From: Melioribacteraceae bacterium
GTDB taxonomy: Bacteria > Bacteroidota > Ignavibacteria > Ignavibacteriales > Melioribacteraceae
Direction: 5' to 3'
NCBI GenBank assembly: GCA_016342755.1
Contig: JAEINS010000025.1
Coordinates: forward strand, 1 to 64,000
Length of the DNA: 64,000 nucleotides
Shown: positions 1-9,028 of the stretch, one piece after another
Layout of the letters: every line of letters starts with the position of its first letter
Position numbering within the stretch: the first letter of the stretch is position 1
Notes under the pieces: generated by a model
Database searches by the model: none
What the model was told of the DNA's origin: nothing
Seen by the model: the letters and a program-made list of their open reading frames with translations, nothing else
Program-made: the position numbers and the translations under genes

Positions 1-76
1 ATCTGAAGCTACGCTGCGTAAACTCCGCTCCGATTCAGATAAATTATTCCATTTACACAAAACTTTTTACACTACC
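1..76. mobile_element. Probable insertion-sequence end cut by the left window edge
   Basis: Read on the minus strand, the outer bases from about position 76 inward begin GGTAGTGTAAAAAGTTTTG and continue TGTAAATGG. This resembles the terminal inverted repeats of IS256/mutator-type elements as I remember them (GTGTAAA-rich ends). The inner 40 bases are richer in GC than the flanking DNA. Only one end is visible, so neither a transposase nor a target duplication can be checked. An alternative is that frame 2 of the plus strand (positions 2-127, open to the edge, ending in TAA) is the C-terminus of a gene; I could not recognise that peptide. Confidence 0.38.
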
Positions 77-142
77 ACGCCAAATGGTAAAGTCACGGTC
101 AATGTTTATACCGTATTTAATATTTAACAATCTATAGGTATA

Positions 143-337
143 CTAATTTTTCGCCCTTTTGAAAATTACAACTATATCTCTTGTTGAACCATGTGATTGA
201 TTTGTATCGAATGATGAAACTAATTCCCAACCTTGTTGTCCAAGCTGATTCATAAATTCATCCAATTCTTTTTCGTCAAACTTTCCACCTAGAAAACCTG
301 AAGCTGCAAGTTTTAAAGTTTTATATTCCCACTTCAT
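143..337 (-). CDS. DUF4177 family small protein
   Basis: This 64-residue protein fits the DUF4177 pattern: an N-terminal WEYKTLKL strand, a central LDEFMNQLGQQGWELVSS segment and a C-terminal VVIFKR strand. The family is short, widespread and has no agreed biochemical role; it is predicted to be a compact cytosolic alpha-beta fold. The start is supported by AGAGGTGAATT just before the ATG. It lies between the probable insertion-sequence end and the Mrr-type nuclease gene, so it sits in an accessory region, but nothing in the sequence ties it functionally to either neighbour. Confidence 0.8.
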   Translation of the reverse strand: MKWEYKTLKLAASGFLGGKFDEKELDEFMNQLGQQGWELVSSFDTNQSHGSTRDIVVIFKRAKN

Positions 338-391
338 AATTCACCTCTAATATTAAAAAAAACGAAACTGTTTTTATTGTATACGTTGTAT

Positions 392-403
392 TATGTTAAC
401 ATA
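392..403. repeat. Short perfect palindrome upstream of the DUF4177 gene
   Basis: TATGTTAACATA is a perfect 12-base palindrome about 55 bases upstream of the DUF4177 start codon. It is embedded in a looser inverted repeat, ATTGTAT (376-382) against ATACAAT (401-407). It could be an operator for the small gene. AT-rich palindromes of this size also arise by chance, so the call is weak. Confidence 0.25.
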
Positions 404-465
404 CAATTGACTGTTAAAATTAAATCCTTTTGTTTATCCGCCGTTTCTTTTGCCAATTTAAGAGT

Positions 466-1326
466 TTAAATTGCGCCTCGAAAATCATCAAAAAAGGAAT
501 CCTCAATTTCATAAACAGTTTTAGGTATTACACCTAGCTCTAAAGTTTGAAACATTTCAACAAGTTTATCTCCATCTACTAATTCAATGGGAGGCGCACC
601 ATCTCTTCTAGCTTCTTTCTTAGATTCTGCAGTAAATGTTCCAGTTGTTATAATAATACCTTTATCAGCCCTACCTTGCATTGCACCTCTAAAATCTCTA
701 ATTATACTTGGGCTTACACTGCCTTTAAATCTTTTGCATTGAAATAAAACATTAAAACTCACTAAAGGATTTACTTGTAAAACACCATAACCATCAATTC
801 CTCCATCTCCACTTTTACCGGTTACTTTGACTTCTTGAAATCCAGATTCTCTTAATAATCTTTGACATATTCTTTCAAATCCGTCAGGCGGTAAATCTTT
901 CAGAATATCTAATAATTCAATATCATCTTGCGAATCTGCAACTGAAATTTCTTCATTATCAACATCATCACTTATCTTTGTTTTACGAGCGTCACTAAAT
1001 TTTTTGCGCTGTTCTTGAATTATTAATTTTGCTTGTTCTCTTGTTAATCCTTCTTTTCTAGCTTTTTCAGTTAAGCTCCAAACACCTTTTTGTGATGAGG
1101 AAATATAACCAGCTTTTACTAAATATAACCTAGCAAACATAGCTTGGTTTCTAACCTTTGATCCACCACTTTTTAATGTTTCTTCTTGTTCAGATTCTGA
1201 AATTTCTAGTTTTTCAATAGCAAGATCAATTACTTCTGAGGGTATTCCCGAACCACCTAAATGATTTAGAGATTCTATAAGTGGGACGAAAAATCTTAAA
1301 AATACTGGGTTTATACTTTTAGCCAT
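466..1326 (-). CDS. mrr: Mrr-like restriction endonuclease
   Basis: This is a Type IV (modification-dependent) restriction enzyme homologue of 286 residues. The N-terminal ~90 residues match the Mrr_N winged-helix domain (FLRFFVPLIESLNHLGGSG). The C-terminal ~150 residues are an Mrr_cat PD-(D/E)xK nuclease domain: GDGGIDGYG supplies the acidic residue and FQCKRFKG the QxK pair, followed by IIRDFRGAMQGRADKGIIITTG. I chose the start at 1326 because AAAGGA lies 7 bases upstream and the protein then begins at the Mrr_N homology. A longer frame to 1434 would add 36 unrelated hydrophobic residues. Mrr proteins cut methylated foreign DNA. No methyltransferase is nearby, which fits a solitary Type IV enzyme. 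Confidence 0.88.
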   Translation of the reverse strand: MAKSINPVFLRFFVPLIESLNHLGGSGIPSEVIDLAIEKLEISESEQEETLKSGGSKVRNQAMFARLYLVKAGYISSSQKGVWSLTEKARKEGLTREQAKLIIQEQRKKFSDARKTKISDDVDNEEISVADSQDDIELLDILKDLPPDGFERICQRLLRESGFQEVKVTGKSGDGGIDGYGVLQVNPLVSFNVLFQCKRFKGSVSPSIIRDFRGAMQGRADKGIIITTGTFTAESKKEARRDGAPPIELVDGDKLVEMFQTLELGVIPKTVYEIEDSFFDDFRGAI

Positions 1327-1634
1327 AATTGAATCCTTTAACGAATTATTTTTAATAGCAACATAACACATCATTAACCGACTTAAAAACAAGATATACA
1401 AAAATGTAATCCGGCAAAAAAAATATTTATACAAATTTTCAACATCTGCAACTTTACATGTTCTAATACATTTTTAAGATTTTCGTTTACAGATTTTTAT
1501 TGAAATTATTTTTTTTGTGATGACTTTGTTACCCAGAACTTCACAAATATAATAAATGAGAAATAGTTAATAAAGTCTTTTCATCAAAAGAATTCAGTTA
1601 ATTATTAGTATGTACACAGTATCAAATTTATAAA
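1327..1634. other. Intergenic region between mrr and the nhaC-type gene
   Basis: These 308 AT-rich bases hold the presumed mrr promoter and the 3' end of the transcript from the antiporter gene. A reading frame continues upstream from the mrr start to 1434, but it codes for a hydrophobic, low-complexity peptide and has no ribosome binding site. I see no RNA gene, repeat or clear terminator here. Confidence 0.5.
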
Positions 1635-3506
1635 TTATCCCAAATCAGTCCTTGGCAGTTTCTTCCCAACTACAATTAAAACTACTGTTAACAATACACA
1701 AATAATAACATTAGCTATAATAGGATGAACTCCATAGGCAGTTGGCAGACTTCCAAATAATAGACATACAACCGCTATTAAGATTGCATAAGGCATTTGT
1801 GTGTTTACATGATCTAAATGATTACACCCTGAAGCCATGGAGCTTAGAATCGTTGTATCAGATATTGGCGAGCAGTGATCGCCAAATATTGCTCCGGCTA
1901 AGATTGAACTTATAACTCCGTATAAAAGATCGATGCTTAATTCTTGCGAAAAACCAAAATCAGCACAAAGTGTAAATGTAAGAGGAATTGCAATCGGCAT
2001 TACAATTGCCATAGTTCCCCAGCTTGTACCGGTGGCAAAACTTGTTAAGGCACAAATAACAAAAATAATTGCCGGTAAAAAGTGAGGATCAATTGATTCA
2101 CCAACAAGTGAAATTAAATAATCAGCCGTTTGAAGCTCGGTTGTTACAGAACTAATTCCCCATGCAAAAACTAAAATAACACAGGTAAATACAATTGATT
2201 TTAAACCTTTTTGCCAGGCAGTAACAGCCTGATTAAGAGTTGTTATTTTTTGAACTACTGACATAATTATAGCAACAACACCCGCAATAAAACATGCCCA
2301 GAACAATGAAAGATTTGATTCAGAATTACTTATTATATTTTGCAAGCCAAAATCCGTACTGCCGGCTTTATCAATATTTTCAATTCCGGTTAAAACAAGT
2401 CCAATCATAGTTCCAAATAAAAATATCATAATTGGAACAGCACCATTGTACCATTTAGCTTTGTCTTCATTTGCAAAAAGGTTTTCATCGTCCATCGATT
2501 CAGCATCTTTTGTATCAAATTCTTTCGACTTCTCACCTTTCCTGGCTTTGGCTTCGGCAGTGTACATCGGGCCAAAATCTCTTCGCAGATATGAAGTAAT
2601 AAAAACAAAAAATAAAACGGCTATCGGATAAAACCTTGAAGGGATAGTCTGAATAAAAACATCATAAGCATTCTGATCAAGACCAATTATTTTTAATCCT
2701 TCTTCAATAAGACCAATTTCATAACCAATCCAGGTGCTTACAATTGCAATGCTTGCAGTTGAGGAAGCAGTTCCGTCAACTATAAAAGCAAGTTTTTCTC
2801 TAGATATTTTTAGCTTATCGGTAATTGGTTTTACCATATTACCAATTATAAGTGTGTTTGCGTACTCGTCAAAGAAAATAACCAGTCCCATTGCCCAGCT
2901 CGAGATCATCCCGGATCTGGAAGTTTTTGCATATTTTGTAATGGTGTTTGCAAGTCCGGCTGTTCCGCCGTTGTAGGAAATTACTCCTATTACACCACCA
3001 ATTAAAAGTGTTATAGACATTATTAAAATGTGGGAAGGATCGGTTAAAGCGTTTAATACAAATGTATCTGCCAGACGAAGTACAGCTATAAATGGATTAT
3101 AATCGTATATAAAAAAAGCTCCTACAAATATTCCGGCAGCTAAAGAAACAAGAACCTGCTTAATTAGTAAGGCAAGGCAGATAGCTATAAACGGCGGCAG
3201 AACACTAAACCAGCCGGGCATAATTCTAATTTCACTTTTATGATTTCCACAAACTATTTGGTGAGTACCAATTCCGCTGATAGATAATGTTGTATCAACT
3301 TTATTGTTAATAACATTTAAACTTATAATCCGCGTATTATCATTCTTAACAAATAATAGTTTAATAATATCTAATGTATCCGGTATTTCTGAAATCTTAA
3401 CTTTGAACGATACATCGTTTAATCCATAGGATGGAATTTTAACTACCTGAGAAAAATTTTCTTTCGATAAGAATAGAAGTAATATGAGGATTATAAGTTT
3501 CTTCAA
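1635..3506 (-). CDS. nhaC: NhaC family Na+/H+ antiporter with N-terminal extracytoplasmic extension
   Basis: This 623-residue inner-membrane protein belongs to the NhaC / Na+:H+ antiporter superfamily (Pfam Na_H_antiporter). It has a signal-like N-terminus (KKLIILILLLFLS) and then about 70 hydrophilic residues predicted to lie outside the membrane. Many membrane helices follow, carrying typical motifs such as GGVIGVISYNGGTAGLA, IFFDEYANTLIIGN and IFGDHCSPISDTTILSS. Substrates in the family are Na+/H+ or amino acid/malate-lactate pairs; the exact one cannot be read from sequence. The first start codon is TTG, and a six-codon ATG frame immediately upstream ends in a TGA overlapping it (TTGA), which suggests translational coupling. 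A ~270-residue hydrophilic insertion sits between helix groups. Confidence 0.85.
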   Translation of the reverse strand: MKKLIILILLLFLSKENFSQVVKIPSYGLNDVSFKVKISEIPDTLDIIKLLFVKNDNTRIISLNVINNKVDTTLSISGIGTHQIVCGNHKSEIRIMPGWFSVLPPFIAICLALLIKQVLVSLAAGIFVGAFFIYDYNPFIAVLRLADTFVLNALTDPSHILIMSITLLIGGVIGVISYNGGTAGLANTITKYAKTSRSGMISSWAMGLVIFFDEYANTLIIGNMVKPITDKLKISREKLAFIVDGTASSTASIAIVSTWIGYEIGLIEEGLKIIGLDQNAYDVFIQTIPSRFYPIAVLFFVFITSYLRRDFGPMYTAEAKARKGEKSKEFDTKDAESMDDENLFANEDKAKWYNGAVPIMIFLFGTMIGLVLTGIENIDKAGSTDFGLQNIISNSESNLSLFWACFIAGVVAIIMSVVQKITTLNQAVTAWQKGLKSIVFTCVILVFAWGISSVTTELQTADYLISLVGESIDPHFLPAIIFVICALTSFATGTSWGTMAIVMPIAIPLTFTLCADFGFSQELSIDLLYGVISSILAGAIFGDHCSPISDTTILSSMASGCNHLDHVNTQMPYAILIAVVCLLFGSLPTAYGVHPIIANVIICVLLTVVLIVVGKKLPRTDLG

Positions 3507-3631
3507 ATAGTTTTGGCTTTCATTTTTTCAAAAATTTTCACACTTCTACAAGTTCAGTGTGACAACAAATTATTAATGCCGTGCAGGTATTCTACAATAC
3601 CTAAACTGTTTATATCTATTTGTTACTTAAG

Positions 3632-3657
3632 CCTCCGGGGTTTAAAAACCCCGAAGG
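3632..3657. repeat. Palindromic repeat, CCTCCGGGG family, copy 1
   Basis: Left arm CCTCCGGGGTTT and right arm AAACCCCGAAGG form an almost perfect hairpin with a two-base loop, 10 bases beyond the htpG stop codon. The same palindrome with small changes recurs at 42527 and 50769, always just after a gene. It may act as a transcription end or mRNA stabilising hairpin for htpG, although no U-tract follows. Confidence 0.65.
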
Positions 3658-3667
3658 TTGTAAAATA

Positions 3668-5569
3668 TTATTTATTTATCTCTGTGTACCAGTCCGAAGA
3701 ATTTTCAAGAAGTTTATTTATTCTTCCAACAAGTTTATGAGGGTCTGTTAAATATCCTTCTAACAATAATGAAGACTCATATAGCTGCTCAACCACCGTT
3801 ATAATGTAATCATCTTCAGCATTCTTATTATAAATTTTTATTAGATTTCTAACAAGTTTATGGTTCTTATTTATTTCAAATATTTTTTTAGGAACTGAAG
3901 CATCTTTGTTCATCATCTGCATCATCTTTTGCATGCTTGCCGACATTGAATCATCAGGGTTAACCAAACACGCAGGACTATCTTTTAATCGCTTAGATTC
4001 CTTAACATCAGTAACTCTGTCGCCTAAAATATTCTGAATTCTTTTTAATAATTTATCAAATGATTTTTCATCATCTTTAGTCATTTCTTCAGATTTATCT
4101 TCAACTTTTTCACTTTCAAATTTATCAAGTTTCGAAAGATCAGCCTGATCAACAGATTTCAATTCAAATTCTTTATACTTAGGAACCGCACTTACAGCAA
4201 ACTCATCAACAGGTTCTAGGAAAAATAGTACTTCTATACCTTTTGTTTTGAAGATCTCTAAATGCGGATCAAGTTCCACAGCTTCTCTGCTGCTTCCGGC
4301 TAAATAATAAATTTCCTTCTGATCTTCTTTAGCATTCTCAATGTATTCATCGAATGATACAAGTCCTTTGGCATCTTCACATCTGGAAGAGTTAAATCTT
4401 AACAAGGCAGAATATTTTTCCTGATTTGCATAATCGCTGTAACCAAGCTTAAAGACTTTACCATGTTCGCGCCATAACTCAGCAAATTTCTCTTTGTCAT
4501 CTTTACTTAATTTCTCGAGATAATTTAACACTGTTGAAGTTACGCTTGAGGAAATTTTAGTGAATACAAGATTCTCCTGAAGAGTTTCGCGGGAAATATT
4601 TAGCGGAAGATCCTCAGAATCAACAACACCTTTAACAAAGCTTAAATACTCAGGAAGCAAGTCTTTATTTTTATGCTGAATTAAAACCCTGCGTACATAA
4701 AGGTCTAAACCATAATCATCTCTGTTAAAGCCAAACATATCCATGTTTTTCTTTGGTATAAACAATAAACTATTAAACTGAATTGGAGCATCAACTGATC
4801 TGTGAATAGTTTCCATAGGTTCAGTATAATCCAGAGTTAAAAATTTATAGAACTCATCATACTGTTCTTTTGTAACAGATGATTTAGGCTCTCTCCAGAT
4901 TGCAGAAACTGTATTAACAACTTCGTCTTCAACTTTAATAGGAAATGAAATAAAATTAGAGTGTGTTTTAATTATATGCTCAATTCTATGTTTATCGGCA
5001 AATTCTTTCTCTTCTTCTTTAAGAGTGATTATAACTTCCGTTCCGCGTTTTTTATCGGATTCAAGTTCAACCAGATCATAACTTCCCAAGCCGTCCGAAG
5101 TCCACATAACTGCTTTTTCATCTTTCTTAAAGGACTTAGTTTTAAGTGTAACCTCTGAAGCTATCATAAAAACTGAATAAAATCCTACACCAAACTTACC
5201 GATTATATTATTAGCATCTTCTTTGCTATCGGAAAGCTGTTTTATAAAATCAGCCGAGCCTGACTTAGCAATTGTACCAATATTCTTAACTATTTCTTCC
5301 GCGGTCATACCAATACCGGTATCAGTAATGGTTAAAGTACCTTTCTCTTTATCAAACGCTATTTTAATTTCTAAATCCTGATCATTATCAATAATCTCAG
5401 AACCTTTATTCGATTCGAACCTAAGTTTATCGAGAGCATCGGATGCATTAGAAACAAGTTCGCGCAAAAATATTTCTTTGTTTGTGTATAATGAGTGAAC
5501 AAGAATATTTAGAAGCTGTTTTACTTCAGCTTTAAACTCATGATGTCCTGAAAGATTTTCTTTACTCAT
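3668..5569 (-). CDS. htpG: Molecular chaperone HtpG (bacterial Hsp90)
   Basis: HtpG is a cytosolic homodimeric ATPase that helps client proteins fold, especially under stress. The 633-residue product has the family length. The GHKL ATP-binding domain (about 1-225) carries [38 protein letters not shown] and [12 protein letters not shown]. The middle domain contains [10 protein letters not shown] with the catalytic-loop arginine. The C-terminal domain carries dimerisation helices and the protein ends without an MEEVD tail, as expected for bacteria. The start at 5569 follows GGAGGAAAA exactly, so five extra codons upstream are rejected. A 106-base gap separates it from the upstream gene, leaving room for its own promoter; no CIRCE-like repeat was seen. 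Confidence 0.97.
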
Positions 5570-5675
5570 TTTTCCTCCAATCATTTAATTTATATTTATA
5601 TTTATTTTAATCAGCACATTAAATTCCCTAAACCGAATTATCGCAACAAATCAGTTAAAGAAAACATTAGTAAAT

Positions 5676-5966
5676 TTACTTAACTACAAACTTTGAAATA
5701 ATAACCCTAATAATCATCCCGGATATTAAAGCAACAAGTAAATAAATGCCCAAAGTTTTAAAAGATGTTTTTGTAATATGGTAACCCGATTTGTATCCCC
5801 GCCAGTCGCATGATTTACAACGATAAATATTGAACATTGTAAATGTTTTAATAAAGCCTTCAAGACTAGTACGTCTCCTGGAACGTCTTAATCTGCCTGA
5901 TGCATTACAATTAGGACAATTTTCTATTGCCGGATCTTTCGGAATTAAAATTCTTAAATTTTTCAT
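5676..5966 (-). CDS. Small zinc-ribbon protein with one membrane helix
   Basis: I do not recognise a named family. The 96-residue protein has two CxxC pairs, C17/C20 (CPNC) and C50/C53 (CKSC), a layout expected for a structural zinc ribbon. A basic stretch (RLRRSRRRT) lies between them and one hydrophobic segment spans about residues 71-91. The predicted topology is a cytosolic ribbon tethered to the inner membrane. Its ATG overlaps the stop of the upstream TauE-like gene (ATGA), so the two are probably translated together. That linkage could mean an accessory role in export or simply operon position. Confidence 0.7.
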   Translation of the reverse strand: MKNLRILIPKDPAIENCPNCNASGRLRRSRRRTSLEGFIKTFTMFNIYRCKSCDWRGYKSGYHITKTSFKTLGIYLLVALISGMIIRVIISKFVVK

Positions 5967-6763
5967 TGTTTAAATAATATTATTAAAATTACAATTATTA
6001 AAAATACGGAAAATATCTTCTTAATGTAAATTGCTTTTACTTTGTTAAAAAGTTTTACTCCGGTAAACGAACCAATTAAGGCACCAATTCCTAAAAGCAA
6101 TCCTACATATATATTTATATATCCCATATAAAATCCTGATGAGATATCTGACTCAATTCTTGAAAACATAAACGAAGAACTTAACATGGTAGCGGCTACA
6201 ACAAAAGAACTTGTTCCAATGGCTTTTTTAATATCCATTTTATACAGATAAAAAAGCACCGGCACAAATATAACACCGCCGCCAAGTCCGGTAAACACAG
6301 CCATGGTTCCGGTTAAAAATCCCAAAACCGGTAAAACACTTGCAGGAATTTTAAACTTACTATCACTATTATCACTTTTATTTAGAAGCATATTAATAGC
6401 TACCAAAATCAAAATAACAAGTAAAATATACTTTAGTGTTTCCGGATAAACTTTTACCACATATTTAGGAAGAATTACAGCAGCACTACAACTGCCCAAT
6501 GCTAATAATAGTGCTTCCTTAAAATAAAGATTTCTTATTCTAAAATGATTATAACTTGCACCAGAAGCAGAGAAACTGCCGGCAAACAACGAAGTAGCAA
6601 GCGCTACATATGTAAGCTGAGATATTTCTAAACCAGTAAACGGTAATAAAAAAATTAAGGCCGGCACAAAAATAACTCCGCCGCCAATACCTAATAATCC
6701 CGATAACCCTCCTGTAACAAACCCAATAACAAGAAAGATTATTGTACTAATTATTTCATTCAC
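5963..6763 (-). CDS. TauE/SafE family (DUF81) membrane transporter
   Basis: The protein belongs to the TauE/SafE family of sulfite/sulfoacetate and related anion exporters. Two repeat halves each begin with the glycine-rich signature: GGLSGLLGIGGGVIFVPAL near the N-terminus and TGLGGGVIFVPVL in the middle. About eight hydrophobic helices are visible. The substrate cannot be inferred, though sulfur compounds are common for the family. I prefer the GTG at 6763, which gives 266 residues starting just before the first helix; an ATG-initiated frame to 6820 would add 19 residues inside the protease gene. It overlaps the upstream ctpA-like gene by 8 bases and the downstream zinc-ribbon gene by 4. 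Confidence 0.85.
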   Translation of the reverse strand: MNEIISTIIFLVIGFVTGGLSGLLGIGGGVIFVPALIFLLPFTGLEISQLTYVALATSLFAGSFSASGASYNHFRIRNLYFKEALLLALGSCSAAVILPKYVVKVYPETLKYILLVILILVAINMLLNKSDNSDSKFKIPASVLPVLGFLTGTMAVFTGLGGGVIFVPVLFYLYKMDIKKAIGTSSFVVAATMLSSSFMFSRIESDISSGFYMGYINIYVGLLLGIGALIGSFTGVKLFNKVKAIYIKKIFSVFLIIVILIILFKQ

Positions 6764-8411
6764 TAACAATCGACAGCATTTTGTTATACGCCTGATTATT
6801 ATTAAGCAGTTCCAGAGCAATTTTAAATTGTTTATCGTACTTTAACGATTCCTTTATTCTACCCTTTTTACCGTCAATTCTGGAAGCAACTTCTTTAACA
6901 ATTGAAGCAATAATAACATCTTTATTATTATTCAATTCTTCAGTTTTAACTTTATTAAATCTTTCTAAAAGATTTTCAATATCAGAAGTTAAATGCCCGT
7001 TATAACCTTCTTTTTTTATGGCAGTTTTTAGCTGCAAAACTAATTTCTCAGATTCTGATCTATATTCAAATTCCTGTGACTCCAGATATGTCATAAACTC
7101 AATAAATAATTTATCTTTATTTATTTCATCTAAAACAAGATTTTCGTGTGTATTAAAATAATAACTCGCAAATTGGAAAAACATTCCTTTAGCAAGTAAA
7201 TCCAAAATCTGATTAGATTCGGGTAAATTTGATACTAATGTGTCGGGCACAATTCCGCCGCCGGAATATACTACTCTGCTGTTTTCGGTTGTAAAAGTTG
7301 AATCTTCTTTAGTATACTTTTTATTAAAAATACTTTCCTTGTTAGAATAGTCAATCTTCTGAATACATCTTCCGCTAGGAGTGTAATATTTTGCTGTGGT
7401 AATTTTTAGCGATGTATTAAATGATAAAGGAATTACAGTCTGAACTAAACCTTTTCCAAACGATTTTCTGCCAACAACTATTCCTCTATCATGATCCTGA
7501 ATTGCTCCTGCAACAATTTCAGATGCTGAAGCTGAACCATTATCAACCAATATTGCTAACTTAGTATTACCGGCAATAGGCTCCTCATTTGAATATGAGT
7601 GTTTTACTTCGGTTGTATCACGTCCAATTACCGATACAATTAAATCACCTTTTTTTAGAAATTTTTCGCAAATATTAATTGCCGCGTCAAGTAATCCGCC
7701 CGGGTTGCCGCGTAAATCAAACACAACCGATTCAATTGATTTCTGCATGGCAAGTTCTTTTAAAGCTTTCCTTACTTCCTCTCCGGCTGTTCTGGAAAAT
7801 CCGCTTAATTTTAAGTATGCATTGTTAGAGTTTTCAGGTTCAAATCCGTAATAGGTTAAATTTTTAAGCTCAATCTCTTCACGAACAAGATTAAATATTA
7901 AATTATCAATTACACCTTCTCTTTTAATAGTTAATGTAACTGTTGTTCCCGGATCACCTTTTACAAAAGCACTAAGTTCATTATAATTTTCGCTATTTAG
8001 TTTTACAGAATCAATTCCCACAATTATATCGCCGACTCTTAAACCCTGCCTTTGAGCCGAATAACCTTCAATTAAGTCGATTATAGTTACCGATTCATCT
8101 CTTAAACCGATAGAAGCTCCAATACCGCCGTATTTCCCCCGTGTTATAACATCTATATCTTTCTGATGATTTTCGTCTATATAATTTGTGTACGGATCTA
8201 ACGATGATAACATTCCTTCTATTCCGGCCTGCATAAATTTTTCGGGATCAATATTATCAACATAATTAAGCATTATCTCTTTATAGACTCTGCCAAATAC
8301 ATCAATACTTTTAGAAAGTTTAAAATAAAAATCCGAATCGCTTTTTATAAATCCGCTAAATAAAACTAATATCAGTGGCAACAATAAATATTTATAACTT
8401 TTTCTACTCAT
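6756..8411 (-). CDS. ctpA: S41 family C-terminal processing peptidase (CtpA/Prc)
   Basis: This is a periplasmic serine protease that trims or degrades envelope proteins. The 551-residue product has an N-terminal signal anchor (YLLLPLILVLFSGF), a helical region, and a PDZ domain near residues 95-170 (GRYGGIG-like start here KYGGIGASIGLRD). An S41 catalytic domain follows, with the Ser motif DNGSASASEIVAGAI and the Lys motif GRKSFGKGLVQ. A ~150-residue C-terminal helical extension comes last. The start at 8411 sits one base after the tmk stop codon and follows a GGAAAAAA stretch. The run ybbR-tmk-ctpA-tauE is tightly packed, so co-transcription is likely. Confidence 0.92.
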   Translation of the reverse strand: MSRKSYKYLLLPLILVLFSGFIKSDSDFYFKLSKSIDVFGRVYKEIMLNYVDNIDPEKFMQAGIEGMLSSLDPYTNYIDENHQKDIDVITRGKYGGIGASIGLRDESVTIIDLIEGYSAQRQGLRVGDIIVGIDSVKLNSENYNELSAFVKGDPGTTVTLTIKREGVIDNLIFNLVREEIELKNLTYYGFEPENSNNAYLKLSGFSRTAGEEVRKALKELAMQKSIESVVFDLRGNPGGLLDAAINICEKFLKKGDLIVSVIGRDTTEVKHSYSNEEPIAGNTKLAILVDNGSASASEIVAGAIQDHDRGIVVGRKSFGKGLVQTVIPLSFNTSLKITTAKYYTPSGRCIQKIDYSNKESIFNKKYTKEDSTFTTENSRVVYSGGGIVPDTLVSNLPESNQILDLLAKGMFFQFASYYFNTHENLVLDEINKDKLFIEFMTYLESQEFEYRSESEKLVLQLKTAIKKEGYNGHLTSDIENLLERFNKVKTEELNNNKDVIIASIVKEVASRIDGKKGRIKESLKYDKQFKIALELLNNNQAYNKMLSIVSE

Positions 8412-8412
8412 T

Positions 8413-9027
8413 TTATTTTTTCCAATTTTCAATTTTTCCAATTATCTCAGAATGAATTTCTTCAACCGGTCTTAAACCATCTATTCTTACAAATCGTTCC
8501 TTTGTTTCCGAAAAATGTATAAACCCTTCTCTAACCCTTTCATAAAAGGAATTATCGGAAACTTCAATTCTATCAAGTTCAAGATTTTCCATTTTCGCTT
8601 TTCTATTTGCAACCTCTTCAAGCGGTATGTCTATAAAAAATGTTAAATCCGGTACAGCTTTTTCCAGGACAAAACTATTTAAGTCATTTATAAAATCAAG
8701 CGATATTCCGCGTCCGTAACCCTGGTATGCCGTCAGCGAATCATGAAATCTATCCGATATAACATATATCCCTTTTCCTAATGCAGGCAAAATAATTTCG
8801 CGTACTAATTGCGCTCTGCTTGCGGAAAACAACAACAGTTCCGTTTCCTTAACCATTTTACTGTGTTTTTTATTAAGCAGGATATCTCTTACTTCTTCAG
8901 AAATTATAGTACCGCCAGGTTCACGTATTATTTTAGTGACCTGGTTTTTAGATTCTAAATACTCTTTTAATAAATTCACCTGTGTTGATTTTCCGCAAAA
9001 ATCGAGGCCTTCAAAAGTTATAAACAT
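8413..9027 (-). CDS. tmk: Thymidylate kinase
   Basis: Thymidylate kinase phosphorylates dTMP to dTDP with ATP, the step before dTTP. The 204-residue cytosolic protein has the family length. The P-loop reads FEGLDFCGKST, the DR(Y/F/H) motif appears as DRFHDSLTAYQGYGRG, and REPGGT is the dTMP-binding signature. The gene begins one base after the ybbR-type gene ends and is followed directly by the S41 protease gene, so it sits in the middle of an operon. Confidence 0.96.
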   Translation of the reverse strand: MFITFEGLDFCGKSTQVNLLKEYLESKNQVTKIIREPGGTIISEEVRDILLNKKHSKMVKETELLLFSASRAQLVREIILPALGKGIYVISDRFHDSLTAYQGYGRGISLDFINDLNSFVLEKAVPDLTFFIDIPLEEVANRKAKMENLELDRIEVSDNSFYERVREGFIHFSETKERFVRIDGLRPVEEIHSEIIGKIENWKK

Positions 9028-9028
9028 T

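Noticed and set aside
2-127. Plus-strand open frame from the left edge, possible C-terminal fragment of a gene
   Set aside because: It is open for 41 codons only, matches nothing I know, and its sequence overlaps a likely insertion-sequence end. Without the left flank it cannot be told from chance.
466-1434. Longer Mrr frame beginning at 1434
   Set aside because: The added 36 residues are low-complexity and hydrophobic, and the real ribosome binding site fits the start at 1326.
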